Shown here piece after piece: positions 43,607-55,108 of a stretch of DNA of 64,000 nucleotides. Each line of letters opens with the position of its first letter. The stretch's first letter is position 1. The stretch lies in contig JAFDYT010000002.1 of the NCBI GenBank assembly GCA_018266055.1, positions 329,657 to 393,656 of the forward strand, written 5' to 3'. The notes beneath the pieces were generated by a model. The model was given only the letters and a program-made list of their open reading frames with translations. It was not told the DNA's origin and searched no databases. Source of the stretch: Bacteroidota bacterium (GTDB lineage: Bacteria; Bacteroidota; Bacteroidia; Cytophagales; Cyclobacteriaceae). A program made the translations under genes and the position numbers.

Positions 43607-43861
43607 ATGGCATTACTTGATGATTTCAACCTGGCCGTTTCACAATCCAAAGAACTGCCAGCACGCCCTTCCAACGAAGACCTGCTGAATCTTTACGCAC
43701 TTTTCAAACAAGCCACCGAAGGCGACGTGAGCGGCGAGCGGCCCGGCGGATTTGATTTCAAAGCCATCGCCAAGTTCGATGCGTGGTCTGACAAAAAAGG
43801 AGTGAGCAAAGAAACAGCCATGGCCGATTACGTGAGCCTGGTGGCTAAACTGAAAGGCTAA
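43607..43861 (+). CDS. Acyl-CoA-binding protein
   Basis: 84 residues. The four-helix ACBP pattern is clear: LLDDFNLAVSQSKELPARPS, DLLNLYALFKQATEGDVSG with the tyrosine and lysine that bind the CoA moiety, and KFDAWSDKKGVSKETAMADY. It buffers and transports acyl-CoA esters in the cytoplasm. The start is the only ATG giving the normal N-terminus, yet it sits directly after the gltA terminator T-run with no space for a ribosome site; translation needs read-through or a promoter inside gltA. Confidence 0.93.
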   Translation: MALLDDFNLAVSQSKELPARPSNEDLLNLYALFKQATEGDVSGERPGGFDFKAIAKFDAWSDKKGVSKETAMADYVSLVAKLKG

Positions 43862-43889
43862 CCCACCGCTGCATCGGAATCGGCTTTCT

Positions 43890-44585
43890 ATGCAATTGTT
43901 CTATCAACCTGAAATACCCTCAGGCGCATTGTTTCTTGACGAAGAAGAATCGCGTCACGCCGTGCGCGTCCTACGCTTGAAAGAAGGCGACAGCTTGCAC
44001 ATCACCGACGGCACAGGAAATTTCTATGTGGCTTCCATTACAGACGCCAATCCTAAAAAATGTGCATTTGCCATTAACTCCAAATCGTCGGTGGCGACGA
44101 AAGATTTTCGAATCCATCTCGCCATAGCGCCAACAAAAAATGCAGACCGCACGGAGTGGTTTGTAGAAAAGGCCACAGAAATCGGCGTTGACGAAATAAG
44201 CTTCATCCTTTGCCAAAACTCCGAGCGTAAAGTCATCAACCTTGCGCGCATCGAAAAAATTGTGGTGAGCGCTATGAAACAGTCGCAGCAGGCATGGCTC
44301 CCGAAGCTCAATGAAATGGTTCCTTTCAAAAAAATAGTTGACGCAACTGCCGATCAGAAATTCATCGGCTATGTCGATTCAACAAACCCTGTGCATTTGA
44401 AAGCCATTGCCAAGCCCGGAAAAAAATATCTGATGCTGATCGGACCGGAAGGAGATTTTTCGAAAGAAGAACTTGCTCTGGCAATACAAAGTGGTTTTGA
44501 AAAAGTGAGTCTGGGTGCCAATCGGCTTCGCACAGAAACTGCTGCGCTTACTGCCTGCCAGCTATTCCACTTCATTCAACGCTGA
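43890..44585 (+). CDS. rsmE: 16S rRNA (uracil-1498-N3)-methyltransferase
   Basis: 231 residues, SPOUT class. An N-terminal PUA-like domain (EEESRHAVRVLRLKEGD, HITDGTGNFY) is followed by the knotted domain with EWFVEKATEIGVDEI, ERKV, AMKQSQQAWLP and the SAM-binding LMLIGPEGDFSKEELALA then SLGANRLRTETAA. 28 nt after the ACBP gene. Confidence 0.96.
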   Translation: MQLFYQPEIPSGALFLDEEESRHAVRVLRLKEGDSLHITDGTGNFYVASITDANPKKCAFAINSKSSVATKDFRIHLAIAPTKNADRTEWFVEKATEIGVDEISFILCQNSERKVINLARIEKIVVSAMKQSQQAWLPKLNEMVPFKKIVDATADQKFIGYVDSTNPVHLKAIAKPGKKYLMLIGPEGDFSKEELALAIQSGFEKVSLGANRLRTETAALTACQLFHFIQR

Positions 44586-44590
44586 TTTTT

Positions 44591-45586
44591 TTAACGCGCA
44601 TATTTCAGGGCGTTGGCATCAAATTCAGCGTCTGCTTGTTGTGAATTAGGAAACACTTCAATCTTAATGTGGTCCGCATCGATCATCTGCACAATCATCA
44701 AGCCCGCCTGCGTGAGGCTTTCCGTGTATAAAAGTTTGTAGGCCACCTTTCCACTAGCCACCGACACCGCCGAAGGAAGTGGCGCGTCGGAAGGAATTCC
44801 CCACTTGCCCGTAAGGCCGAGCGTGCCGCCGATAGAAACTAAAATCTTCTGCGGATGCTGAATGTCGAATGCAAATGACAACTCCTGATTCCATCCCGAA
44901 GGGCCATCGGTATAAAAAGTAGTGCCATCCAAAAACCAGTTGCCGGCAAGGCTCCCTTTTACATCGATATCGATACGGCCGTCTTTGTCGCTGCCTTCGC
45001 GATCTACTTTAGCATACAGAGTTGTTTTCAATGAATCGGCGAAGTACGTGAGTGGCTTGCCGCAATGAATCGTTTCGTCGTTGTATCGTTTTGGATTGGC
45101 AAAATCGAGTTGCACTGTAAAATCCGTTACACCAAGATCAATGCTGTTGCCTATGCCCGTGGTCGCAATAGTCTGCCCGGCTTTAATCGTCGATCCTTCT
45201 TTCAAAGAATCAGCCGGCACAATGTGATCAAGGTAGTAGGTGAATTTATCATTCATCTTAATCCAGACTTTGCATTCGCGAACGTTCAACACCGGCACTT
45301 CCAAAATTTTGGTGATCAATCCACCGCCTGGCGCCTGCACCGGGAGAACAGGATCGCCTGATTGATGCGGAAAGAAAAAGTAAATGTGATCGCTGGGAAT
45401 CGTGTGGCCGGAAGGCTGAATCCAACCGAGTGAAAGGATATAATTGATTTTTGATTTTTCGATCGGTGAATATGTGAAGATGCCCGGCTCATTGGGCGAT
45501 GGAGCTGAAGGAGTTGGATCGCTGTGGGTGTGGCACGCCGCCACAAGCAATATCATCAATGCGAAGAGTGGTAAGAAAAACTTCAT
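44591..45586 (-). CDS. Lipoprotein with a degenerate M23 peptidase-like region
   Basis: 331 residues. The lipobox is LLVAAC (Cys at 18). Residues 55-170 resemble LytM/M23 domains (YFFFPHQSGDPVLPVQAPGG, the YLDHIVPADSLKEGSTIKAG turn, QTIATTGIGNS), but the HxxxD and HxH zinc ligands do not appear, so it is probably not a peptidase. The C-terminal half is beta-rich and unrecognised. Convergent with rsmE (5-nt gap), no operon partners. Confidence 0.78.
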   Translation of the reverse strand: MKFFLPLFALMILLVAACHTHSDPTPSAPSPNEPGIFTYSPIEKSKINYILSLGWIQPSGHTIPSDHIYFFFPHQSGDPVLPVQAPGGGLITKILEVPVLNVRECKVWIKMNDKFTYYLDHIVPADSLKEGSTIKAGQTIATTGIGNSIDLGVTDFTVQLDFANPKRYNDETIHCGKPLTYFADSLKTTLYAKVDREGSDKDGRIDIDVKGSLAGNWFLDGTTFYTDGPSGWNQELSFAFDIQHPQKILVSIGGTLGLTGKWGIPSDAPLPSAVSVASGKVAYKLLYTESLTQAGLMIVQMIDADHIKIEVFPNSQQADAEFDANALKYAR

Positions 45587-45674
45587 GGTGTTAAATTAGA
45601 AATTACCATGAAGAAGTAACCTACTGCAGGTGATCACATCAATGGGTGAATTCCCGGCTGATTTTTAAAATTAA

Positions 45675-47717
<2,043 letters not shown>

Positions 47718-47778
47718 GCCGCATCGTCGGCATTGGGAAGTTTTGAATTTGTGATTTTAAATCTTGAATTTTAGGCCC

Positions 47779-48288
47779 ATGTTTAAAATGAACTTTCTGC
47801 GGATGCGCACCAATACTGCGTTGAAGAAAAATAAAAACCTTCGCGCAAGCATGCCTTACAAGCAGGCGCACACGATTGGCATCTTGTTCAGCGTGGAAGA
47901 CAAACAAAAACATGCGGAGGTAAAAGAATTCATTCATCAGCTTGAGCAGGATGGCAAAAGTGTGCAGGTGCTGGAGTACCTTCCGCTGAAGCAGGAGAAT
48001 TACGAGTTTATGTTTGACTTCTTTACGATCAAGGATCTTTCTTTCTGGGGAAAGATCAATTCACCTCAGGCGACAAAGTTTTCGGAGACACCATTCGATT
48101 ACTTGTATTATATCGACCGGGATCACAACCCGATGGCGTTGTATCTCCTCGCCACCAGTAAAGCCCGCTGTCGCGTAGGCCGGTTTACCGAAGCCGCCGA
48201 TCCATATTTTGAACTAATGATTGAGCAAAACGGAACTAACAAAGGGCTGATCGAAACCATGTACAAATACACCAAACAATTACGATGA
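47779..48288 (+). CDS. Conserved hypothetical protein (DUF6913-like) before dapA
   Basis: 169 residues from the ATG at 47779 (MFKMNFLRMRTNTALKKNKN); the frame extends to a TTG 15 nt upstream. Later blocks are HTIGILFSVEDKQKHAEVKE and NPMALYLLATSKARCRVGRF, typical of a Bacteroidetes family near dapA. Function unknown. It overlaps the dapA start by 4 nt (ATGA), so translation is coupled. Confidence 0.85.
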   Translation: MFKMNFLRMRTNTALKKNKNLRASMPYKQAHTIGILFSVEDKQKHAEVKEFIHQLEQDGKSVQVLEYLPLKQENYEFMFDFFTIKDLSFWGKINSPQATKFSETPFDYLYYIDRDHNPMALYLLATSKARCRVGRFTEAADPYFELMIEQNGTNKGLIETMYKYTKQLR

Positions 48289-49163
48289 AAAAATTCAGAG
48301 GCGCAGGAGTTGCCCTTGTTACACCATTTCATGCGGATGGCGCTGTTGATTATCCTTCGCTAAAAAAACTGCTGGATCACACGGGGCAAAGTGTAGACTA
48401 TTTTGTGGTCATGGGTACTACCGGCGAATCGGCCACCTTGAGCAAGGAAGAGAAAAAGGAAGTGCTTCAGTTTGTATTGAAAAATAATCCCAAGAAACTT
48501 CCGATCGTGTATGGCATCGGTGGAAACAATACCGCCAGTGTGCTTGAAGAAATCAAAGCGACTAATCTGCGCGGAGTAGCTGCGTTGCTTTCGGTAAGTC
48601 CATATTACAACAAGCCTTCGCAGGAAGGAATTTATCAGCACTTCAAAAAAGTAGCCGATGCCTCGCCCGTGCCGGTCATTCTTTACAATGTGCCAGGCCG
48701 CACTTCATCAAACCTCACGGCTGCGACTACGTTGCGCCTTGCCCAACACAAAAATATTGTAGGTATTAAAGAGGCTTCGGGCAATATGGAGCAGTGCATG
48801 CGCATTGCGAAAAGCAAGCCGAAAGATTTCATTCTTACCTCTGGCGACGACATGCTTACCGTGGCGTTGTATGCCATTGGTGGCGAGGGCGTCATCTCCG
48901 TTTTGGCCAATGCTTACCCGGCATCGTTTAAAAAAATTACGGATAATGCGTCAGCCGGAAACTATGCGAAGGCCTCGGCCGAGCTGTTTAAATTTTTGGA
49001 CATCAACGGCCCGATGTACGAAGAGGGAAACCCCTGCGGGGTAAAGTATGTGCTGAGCCTGATGGGCATCGGCGATGCTTCGGTGCGCCTTCCGATGGTA
49101 AAACCTTCGGCCAGCCTTCGTAAAAAGATTGAAACTGCTTTTGCGGAAATAAAAAAAGGGTAG
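48285..49163 (+). CDS. dapA: 4-hydroxy-tetrahydrodipicolinate synthase
   Basis: 292 residues. It condenses pyruvate and aspartate semialdehyde in lysine/diaminopimelate synthesis. The Schiff-base Lys is in IVGIKEASGNM, the catalytic Tyr in ILYNVPGRTSSNL, and GTTGESATLSKEEK binds the pyruvate carboxylate. The TAG stop codon lies inside the terminator stem that follows. Confidence 0.98.
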   Translation: MKKFRGAGVALVTPFHADGAVDYPSLKKLLDHTGQSVDYFVVMGTTGESATLSKEEKKEVLQFVLKNNPKKLPIVYGIGGNNTASVLEEIKATNLRGVAALLSVSPYYNKPSQEGIYQHFKKVADASPVPVILYNVPGRTSSNLTAATTLRLAQHKNIVGIKEASGNMEQCMRIAKSKPKDFILTSGDDMLTVALYAIGGEGVISVLANAYPASFKKITDNASAGNYAKASAELFKFLDINGPMYEEGNPCGVKYVLSLMGIGDASVRLPMVKPSASLRKKIETAFAEIKKG

Positions 49164-49179
49164 CAGTGCTACCCTTTTT
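49152..49179. terminator. Bidirectional terminator overlapping the dapA stop codon
   Basis: GGGTAGC (49158-49164), loop AGT, GCTACCC (49168-49174), flanked by AAAAA and TTTTT, so it works on both strands between dapA and the convergent small H1-type gene. The dapA stop codon (49161-49163) is in the left arm. Confidence 0.93.
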
Positions 49180-49201
49180 AATGTCTTACTTTAAAAAATT
49201 C

Positions 49202-49384
49202 TTATTTAGCTTCTTTATTTTTCAATTCCTGAACCTCAGCGCGAATGGCTTGAGCAATATTTTTTAGGTCTTGCATACCTTTTCTTACGCGGGTACCTGC
49301 AGCGCTATTAGCCTTATTATAAAACTTATCGGCATCGCCCTCAATAGAAGCGATCAAAGCTTTTAGTTCTTCGAATTTTTTCAT
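49202..49384 (-). CDS. Small Hc1/H1-type histone-like protein
   Basis: 60 residues (MKKFEELKALIASIEGDADK, then GTRVRKGMQDLKNIAQAIRA), matching the short helical family in Bacteroidetes named histone H1 after chlamydial Hc1. It likely binds DNA and contributes to nucleoid structure. Separate from the lysine-rich H1-like gene at 37.5 kb and unlike it in composition. Confidence 0.9.
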   Translation of the reverse strand: MKKFEELKALIASIEGDADKFYNKANSAAGTRVRKGMQDLKNIAQAIRAEVQELKNKEAK

Positions 49385-49472
49385 TTGTATACTGTTTAGT
49401 TTTAAAAATTGGGTTCTTTGTTTATGCCAAATTAAACAAAAACCTGCAAAAACAAGCTAAAAAGCCGTTTTT

Positions 49473-50726
49473 TTAAAATTTGGTCACAGAAACAAGCTCC
49501 TCTTTGCGATAAAAACCGCTATCCAGCTTCGTTTTTAGGGCTGAAAACGCGGATAGCGTCTCCTCTACATCGGCCATAGTATGCGATGCAGTGGGGATAA
49601 TCCGGAACATAATCACGTCTTTGGGCACCACGGGGTAGATTACCACCGAGCAGAAAATGCTGTAGTTTTCTCTCAAATCCATGCTCATGTTGGCTGCTTC
49701 GCCCACCCCTCCTTTGAACAGCACTGGCGTAGGCGGTGTCTGAGTTTCGTTAATAGCGAATCCTCTTTCTTTCAAACCGCTCTTCATGGCCTTCATGATT
49801 TTCTTCAGGTTGTCGCGGAATTCAGGGTGTTTCTTCACCAATTCCAACCGCTTTAATCCGCCTATAATCAACGGCATTGGGATCGACTTGGCATAGATTT
49901 GAGAACGCACCGAATACCTGAGGTATTTTAATATTTTCTTGTCGCCGGCCACAAACGCGCCGATGCTGGCCATTGATTTGGCGAACGTTGAGAAATACAA
50001 ATCGATCTGATCTTGCACCCCTTGCTCCTCGCCTACGCCCGCGCCCGTGGGGCCCATCGAGCCAAATCCGTGCGCATCGTCCACAAACAGACGGAAATTA
50101 TATTTCTTCTTCAGTTCGATGATCCCTTTCAGGTCACCCATGTTTCCGCTCATGCCAAAAACGCCTTCTGTGATTACCAGAATACCGCCGCCAGTTTCGT
50201 TGGCCAGTTTGGTAGCACGCTGAAGTTGTTTCTCCAGGTTTTCCATGTTGTTGTGGGTGTACACAAAGCGCTTGCCCATGTGCAGGCGCACGCCGTCGAT
50301 AATGCAGGCGTGTGACTCCGCATCGTACACAATCACATCTTTACGATTTACCAGCGCGTCGATGATCGAAAGCACACCCTGATACCCATAGTTGAGCAGC
50401 ATGGCATCTTCTTTCTTTACGAAATCAGCCAGTTGTTTTTCAAGTTCGATATGGTACACCGAGTTTCCGCTCATCATGCGGGCACCCATGGGAGAAGCAA
50501 GACCAAATTGTGCGGCCGCGTCGGCATCGGCTTTGCGAACCTCAGGATGGTTGGCCAGACCCAGGTAATTGTTCAAGCTCCAGTTTAAAACCTCTTTTCC
50601 ATTGAATTTCATGCGCGGCCCGATCTCTCCTTCCAACTTGGGAAAGAAAAAATAATCGTCGGGTAAGTGAGAATACTTGGCCAAAGGGCCTTCTTCCATG
50701 CGCAGTTTTTCAAATAAATCAACCAT
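49473..50726 (-). CDS. Alpha-oxoamine synthase (serine palmitoyltransferase / cysteate acyltransferase type)
   Basis: 417 residues of the PLP-dependent KBL/SPT family, which decarboxylatively joins an amino acid to an acyl-CoA. The PLP lysine is in YFSTFAKSMASIGAFVAG; DDAHGFGSMGPTGAGVGE and YDAESHACIIDGVR are the other PLP-contact blocks. The STFAKSMASIG form with Ala-Ser is nearer serine palmitoyltransferase than glycine C-acetyltransferase. In Cytophagales a close relative makes the sulfonolipid precursor from cysteate. Which amino acid is used cannot be told. Either makes a membrane sphingolipid-like product. Confidence 0.9.
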   Translation of the reverse strand: MVDLFEKLRMEEGPLAKYSHLPDDYFFFPKLEGEIGPRMKFNGKEVLNWSLNNYLGLANHPEVRKADADAAAQFGLASPMGARMMSGNSVYHIELEKQLADFVKKEDAMLLNYGYQGVLSIIDALVNRKDVIVYDAESHACIIDGVRLHMGKRFVYTHNNMENLEKQLQRATKLANETGGGILVITEGVFGMSGNMGDLKGIIELKKKYNFRLFVDDAHGFGSMGPTGAGVGEEQGVQDQIDLYFSTFAKSMASIGAFVAGDKKILKYLRYSVRSQIYAKSIPMPLIIGGLKRLELVKKHPEFRDNLKKIMKAMKSGLKERGFAINETQTPPTPVLFKGGVGEAANMSMDLRENYSIFCSVVIYPVVPKDVIMFRIIPTASHTMADVEETLSAFSALKTKLDSGFYRKEELVSVTKF

Positions 50727-50915
50727 TGCTTGTTAAATTTAAAGTGTTTTAAATCCAGTAGAATTCACAATTAGAAAACCAATTCTGCTAAAATCAATGA
50801 ATTGGGGCTATTCGTTTTCGCGAAATTGCCGCAAAATTAAAAAAAACCAGCGCACTATAAAACCCGGTCGCATGTTCCACTTTGCGGAAAGAGCGGAGGT
50901 TGACACAAATCTTAT

Positions 50916-50923
50916 TACCTTTG
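50916..50923 (+). promoter_or_regulatory. -7 element (TACCTTTG) for typA
   Basis: Exact consensus TACCTTTG 38 nt before the typA ATG, so with a normal short leader. A TTGAC lies upstream (50900) but spacing is 13 nt, not 19, so no convincing -33. Confidence 0.5.
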
Positions 50924-50961
50924 CGCCCTCAAATTGAATTTTAAGCCTTTTAAAACCTTTT

Positions 50962-52788
50962 ATGGAAGTTAGCAAGATCAGGAATATCGCAATCATTGCG
51001 CACGTTGACCACGGAAAAACTACGCTGGTTGATAAACTATTACACGCCGGGCATCTTTTTAAAGATCACGAAAACCCTGGCGAACTGATCATGGACAGCA
51101 ATGACCTGGAGCGTGAGCGCGGAATCACCATTTTGGCGAAAAACGTTTCCGTTCGCTACAAAGATTATAAAATCAACGTAATTGATACTCCCGGCCACAG
51201 CGACTTTGGCGGTGAAGTGGAGCGCGTACTCAACATGGCCGATGGCTGTTTGCTGCTGGTGGATGCGTTTGAAGGCCCCATGCCTCAAACCCGCTTCGTG
51301 CTTCAAAAAGCCCTGCAATTAGGCTTAAAGCCGATTGTGGTGATCAACAAAGTGGATAAAAAAAACTGTACTCCTGACGAAGTACACGAGCAGGTGTTTG
51401 AACTTATGTTTGCCCTCGATGCATCGGAAGATCAATTGAATTTCCCTACGTTCTATGGCTCGGCCAAGCAAGGCTGGATGAGCAAAGACTGGAAAACCCC
51501 AACTACTGACATTACTGCACTGATTGAAGGCGTAATCGAGCACATCCCGGCACCAAAAGTGTCAGAAGGTCCTACACAGTTGATGATTACATCACTCGAG
51601 TATTCTTCGTACATCGGCCGGGTGGCCATCGGTAGAATTCAACGCGGATCTGTAAAAGCTGGGCAGTTTGTTGTGTTGGTAAAACGCGACACCGGTGCCA
51701 TTGTAAAAACACGCGTGAAAGAAGTGTACACGTTCGAAGGTTTTGAGAAAAAGAAAGTGGAAGAAGTGAAAGCCGGCGAAATCTGCGCGTTGGTAGGACT
51801 TGAAGGCTTTGAAATTGGAGATACCGTAGCTGACGTTGACAATCCGGAGCCATTGAAGTCTATTGCGATTGATGAGCCCACGATGAGCATGCTCTTCACC
51901 ATCAACACCTCGCCGTTCTATGGCAAAGAAGGAAAGTTTGTGACCTCGCGTCACATCAAAGAACGCCTCGATAAAGAATTGGAAAAAAATCTTGCACTCC
52001 GTGTAGGCGATACCGGCTCAGCCGATAGCTTCATGGTGTTTGGCCGCGGTGTACTTCACTTGTCGGTGTTGATCGAAACCATGCGCCGAGAAGGATACGA
52101 ATTGCAAATCGGCCAGCCGCAGGTAATCATCAAAGAAATTGACGGCGTAAAGTGCGAGCCTATTGAAGAGCTCACGATCGACTTGCCGGAAAACGTAGCC
52201 GGAAAGGCAATTGAAACCGTGTCGATGCGCAAAGGCGAAATGACCAACATGGAGCCCAAAGGCGATCGCATGATCCTGAAGTTCATCATGCCTGCCCGCG
52301 GAATCATCGGGTTGAGAAATTACCTCATGAACGTAACCGCTGGCGAAGCCATCGTAACGCATCGCTTCAAAGAATATCAACCTTACAAAGGCGAAATCCC
52401 TGGTCGTATCAACGGATCGTTGATCAGCATGGAAGTGGGCGAAGCTATCCCTTACAGCTTGCACAACCTGCAAGACCGCGGAAAGTTCTTCATCGAACCT
52501 AGCGAACCGATTTACGAAGGCCAGGTAATTGGCGAACACAGCCGCTCAGGTGATTTGGTAATCAACGTTACAAAAACCAAAAAACTCACCAACATGCGTG
52601 CGTCAGGTTCAGATGAGAAAATGCGTATCTCTCCTGCCGTAAAATTCTCGCTCGAAGAAGCGCTCGAATACATTCAGGCCGACGAGTATGTGGAGGTTAC
52701 GCCTAAATCGATCCGCTTAAGAAAAATCTTTTTGAACGAAAACGACCGCAAGCGCGAACGGAACAAATCGGTGGGAGCCAATGCCTAA
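50962..52788 (+). CDS. typA: Ribosome-binding GTPase TypA/BipA
   Basis: 608 residues. Translational GTPase that binds ribosomes under stress and helps 50S assembly. G1 [10 protein letters not shown], switch I area ERERGITI, G3 [17 protein letters not shown]4 INKVDKKN, and the TypA-type C-terminal domains ([20 protein letters not shown]). Its stop overlaps the next gene by 8 nt. Confidence 0.98.
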   Translation: MEVSKIRNIAIIAHVDHGKTTLVDKLLHAGHLFKDHENPGELIMDSNDLERERGITILAKNVSVRYKDYKINVIDTPGHSDFGGEVERVLNMADGCLLLVDAFEGPMPQTRFVLQKALQLGLKPIVVINKVDKKNCTPDEVHEQVFELMFALDASEDQLNFPTFYGSAKQGWMSKDWKTPTTDITALIEGVIEHIPAPKVSEGPTQLMITSLEYSSYIGRVAIGRIQRGSVKAGQFVVLVKRDTGAIVKTRVKEVYTFEGFEKKKVEEVKAGEICALVGLEGFEIGDTVADVDNPEPLKSIAIDEPTMSMLFTINTSPFYGKEGKFVTSRHIKERLDKELEKNLALRVGDTGSADSFMVFGRGVLHLSVLIETMRREGYELQIGQPQVIIKEIDGVKCEPIEELTIDLPENVAGKAIETVSMRKGEMTNMEPKGDRMILKFIMPARGIIGLRNYLMNVTAGEAIVTHRFKEYQPYKGEIPGRINGSLISMEVGEAIPYSLHNLQDRGKFFIEPSEPIYEGQVIGEHSRSGDLVINVTKTKKLTNMRASGSDEKMRISPAVKFSLEEALEYIQADEYVEVTPKSIRLRKIFLNENDRKRERNKSVGANA

Positions 52789-53629
52789 AAAGTATTTCCT
52801 TCTAATCCCCGTCTTATGGCTCGCCATCTCTGCTTTTGGGCAGGGCGATAAAGAGCGATGGGCTAAGTGGGAAGTCGATGGAGATACTTTGATGAATCGC
52901 AGGGATTTTGTTGGTGCGGCAGGGCTGTACAACAAAATCCTTGGCGAATCAGGCCTTAAGGAAAAAGCAAGTTTTAAAATCCTTTACAAGCGGGCCATCT
53001 GCTATTATAGTGCTGAGAATTTTGACCTGGCACTTAGCGATGCTACGCGCTTTATCACAGAGTTTCCAGAAAACGCCAGAGCGCGACTGCTGCGCGCGTT
53101 GATTTACCGGCATCAGGGCAATGTGGATGATCAGCTCAGTGACCTTACCAAATACATTGAACTGCGCGGCGAGATGACATCGGACTTAATGCGCTGGCGC
53201 GGGTCGCTGCTAGCCGATAAAGGGGAGTTTGCTGCCGCCAAAAAAGATTTACTCACCGTAGCAGCAGAAGCCGACGATGCCGAACTTGAAGCCACGCTCG
53301 GTCTGGTGTATTACTCGCTCAACAAAAAAGACAGCGCATTGGTAAGAATCAACAAAGCCATTGTGCTCGACGTGAACTATCCTGCCTCGTACATTTACGC
53401 AGGCTCTTTTTGTCTTCAAGACGAAAACTATGAGCTGGCGCTGAAGTATCTTAACCTCGCGCTGCGCGTAGATCCGGGAAATAAATCCGCTACCTTTTAC
53501 AAAGGAGTTTCCCTGGTAGAGTTAAATAAAATTGATGAAGGATGCCGCTGCCTTCGCAAAGCATTTGCTGCCGGCGAAGACGAAGCCGAAGGCTACCTGA
53601 AAGAGTTTTGCTACGAAGTGTTTAAGTGA
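52781..53629 (+). CDS. Secreted TPR protein
   Basis: 282 residues with signal peptide ([20 protein letters not shown]) and about six TPRs, for example FKILYKRAICYYSAENFDLA and SYIYAGSFCLQDENYELALK. It starts within the last codons of typA (8-nt overlap), implying coupled translation. It probably scaffolds periplasmic or outer-membrane partners. No ligand can be named. Confidence 0.88.
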   Translation: MPKKYFLLIPVLWLAISAFGQGDKERWAKWEVDGDTLMNRRDFVGAAGLYNKILGESGLKEKASFKILYKRAICYYSAENFDLALSDATRFITEFPENARARLLRALIYRHQGNVDDQLSDLTKYIELRGEMTSDLMRWRGSLLADKGEFAAAKKDLLTVAAEADDAELEATLGLVYYSLNKKDSALVRINKAIVLDVNYPASYIYAGSFCLQDENYELALKYLNLALRVDPGNKSATFYKGVSLVELNKIDEGCRCLRKAFAAGEDEAEGYLKEFCYEVFK

Positions 53630-53683
53630 GTTATTAGTTGTCAGTTGGTAGTTACTGGCAATTATTCACCAACAACTAACAAC
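53630..53683. terminator. Imperfect inverted repeat between convergent TPR and rseP genes
   Basis: 53630-53649 (GTTATTAGTTGTCAGTTGGT) pairs with 53668-53683 (ACCAACAACTAACAAC) except for a small bulge and one mismatch. It lies where both genes end, a likely bidirectional terminator without a T-tract. It is made of short TTAGTTG units also seen before the gene at 3644. Confidence 0.5.
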
Positions 53684-53693
53684 CTCAACGAAT

Positions 53694-55061
53694 TTAATTC
53701 CCTGTAAAAATCCTGGCGATGTCGTTGTAGAACACAAACACCATCAGCGCAAGCAGTATCGCCATTCCCACTTTAATTGCATTCTCGAAGAATTTCTCAG
53801 AAGCCTCGCGGCCGGTGATCATCTCGTAAAGAAGGAACATGACATAGCCTCCATCGAGCGCAGGTATAGGCAGGAAGTTCATGAACGCCAGCACCATCGA
53901 AAGCAAGCCGGTCATGCGCCAGAACCTCTCCCAATCCCACGTACCGCCATACGCTTTGGCCATCCCGATAGGGCCTGACAGCGATTTCTTGAACGAAATT
54001 TCTCCACGGAAAATTTTCCCAAAGGCTTTTACCTGAGTCGTGATCACATCAAATGCGCGGCCAGGGCCCAGCGCGATAGATTGCCCCAACGAGTAGCTAA
54101 TGCTTTTTTCTCCTTCCGGCGGAACAAGTTGATTAATGGCGTAAAACCCTATGCTGGTTTGTCCTTTAAAATATTCTTTGAACGACAACACTTCGTTGCC
54201 ACGCTTTACCTTAAACAGAATCGAATCTTTTTTGAAATCTTTAATTATGCCGCGGACTTCGTCCATGTAGGTCACCGGCGTATTTTGTATTTCAACAAAT
54301 TGATCGCCCGGTTTTAATTTAACCTTCTCTGCCACTGAATTAGGTGAGATGGTTTCGATGATTGGCAAAGTGCGCGGCAGCAGGAAACTGGCCAGCGCTT
54401 CTTTCTTTCCAAAGTTTTCAATGAAGTCGGCAGGAATTGGAATCTGAATTTCTTTCCCGTCGCGCACAATGGTGTACGAGGAGTTTTGTGAGAGCAACGC
54501 GTCAGTGTCTTTCACGTCGTCAAAGTATTCGAAATCTTTTCCGTTGATCTTGATGATTTTGTCGCCCGTTTGAATACCGATTTTTTGGGCGAGTTCAAGC
54601 GCATGAACGCCGCCGTGGTTGTTCACATAATCTTTCAGGATATATCGGTCGCCGATGAAATACGTGATGCCGATAAAAATGAGAATGCCGACAATCACAT
54701 TGACAATAATTCCTCCGAGCATCACAATCAGGCGCTGCCAGGCTGGCTTGGCGCGAAACTCCCACGGCTGTGGCGGTAATTTCATCTGCTCTTTGTCCAT
54801 GCTTTCATCTACCATGCCGGCAATTTTCACATAGCCGCCCAGCGGAAACCAACCCACGCCAAACTCGGTGTCACCTTTCTTCAATTTGAAGAGCGAGAAA
54901 TTCATCACGTTGGCCATGGGGAAAAGAAAATCGAAGAAGAGGTAAAATTTCTCGACCTTGATATTAAAAATGCGGGCGGCGTAATAATGCCCCCACTCGT
55001 GCACTACAATCAAAATTGAAAGGCTCAGCAAAAGCTGGGCCGTCATAATCATTCCTTCCAT
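53694..55061 (-). CDS. rseP: Site-2 protease RseP
   Basis: 455 residues, M50 family. Zinc motif VVHEWGHYYAAR near the N-terminus, the second site NFLPIPALDGGYVMF near the C-terminus, four membrane helices and PDZ domains between (KLKPGDQFVEIQNTPV; GDKIIKINGKDFEYF). It cleaves anti-sigma factors within the membrane. The membrane anti-sigma candidate at 30571 is a possible target, but not proven. 47 nt after dxr, in the same direction. Confidence 0.97.
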   Translation of the reverse strand: MEGMIMTAQLLLSLSILIVVHEWGHYYAARIFNIKVEKFYLFFDFLFPMANVMNFSLFKLKKGDTEFGVGWFPLGGYVKIAGMVDESMDKEQMKLPPQPWEFRAKPAWQRLIVMLGGIIVNVIVGILIFIGITYFIGDRYILKDYVNNHGGVHALELAQKIGIQTGDKIIKINGKDFEYFDDVKDTDALLSQNSSYTIVRDGKEIQIPIPADFIENFGKKEALASFLLPRTLPIIETISPNSVAEKVKLKPGDQFVEIQNTPVTYMDEVRGIIKDFKKDSILFKVKRGNEVLSFKEYFKGQTSIGFYAINQLVPPEGEKSISYSLGQSIALGPGRAFDVITTQVKAFGKIFRGEISFKKSLSGPIGMAKAYGGTWDWERFWRMTGLLSMVLAFMNFLPIPALDGGYVMFLLYEMITGREASEKFFENAIKVGMAILLALMVFVFYNDIARIFTGN

Positions 55062-55108
55062 CGTTAATCGTTAATCGTTGTTCTATTCCTAAACCTGCCT
55101 AAATCAAA

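Noticed and set aside
44591-45586. M23 peptidase activity of the lipoprotein
   Set aside because: The fold-like pattern is there but HxxxD and HxH zinc ligands are missing.
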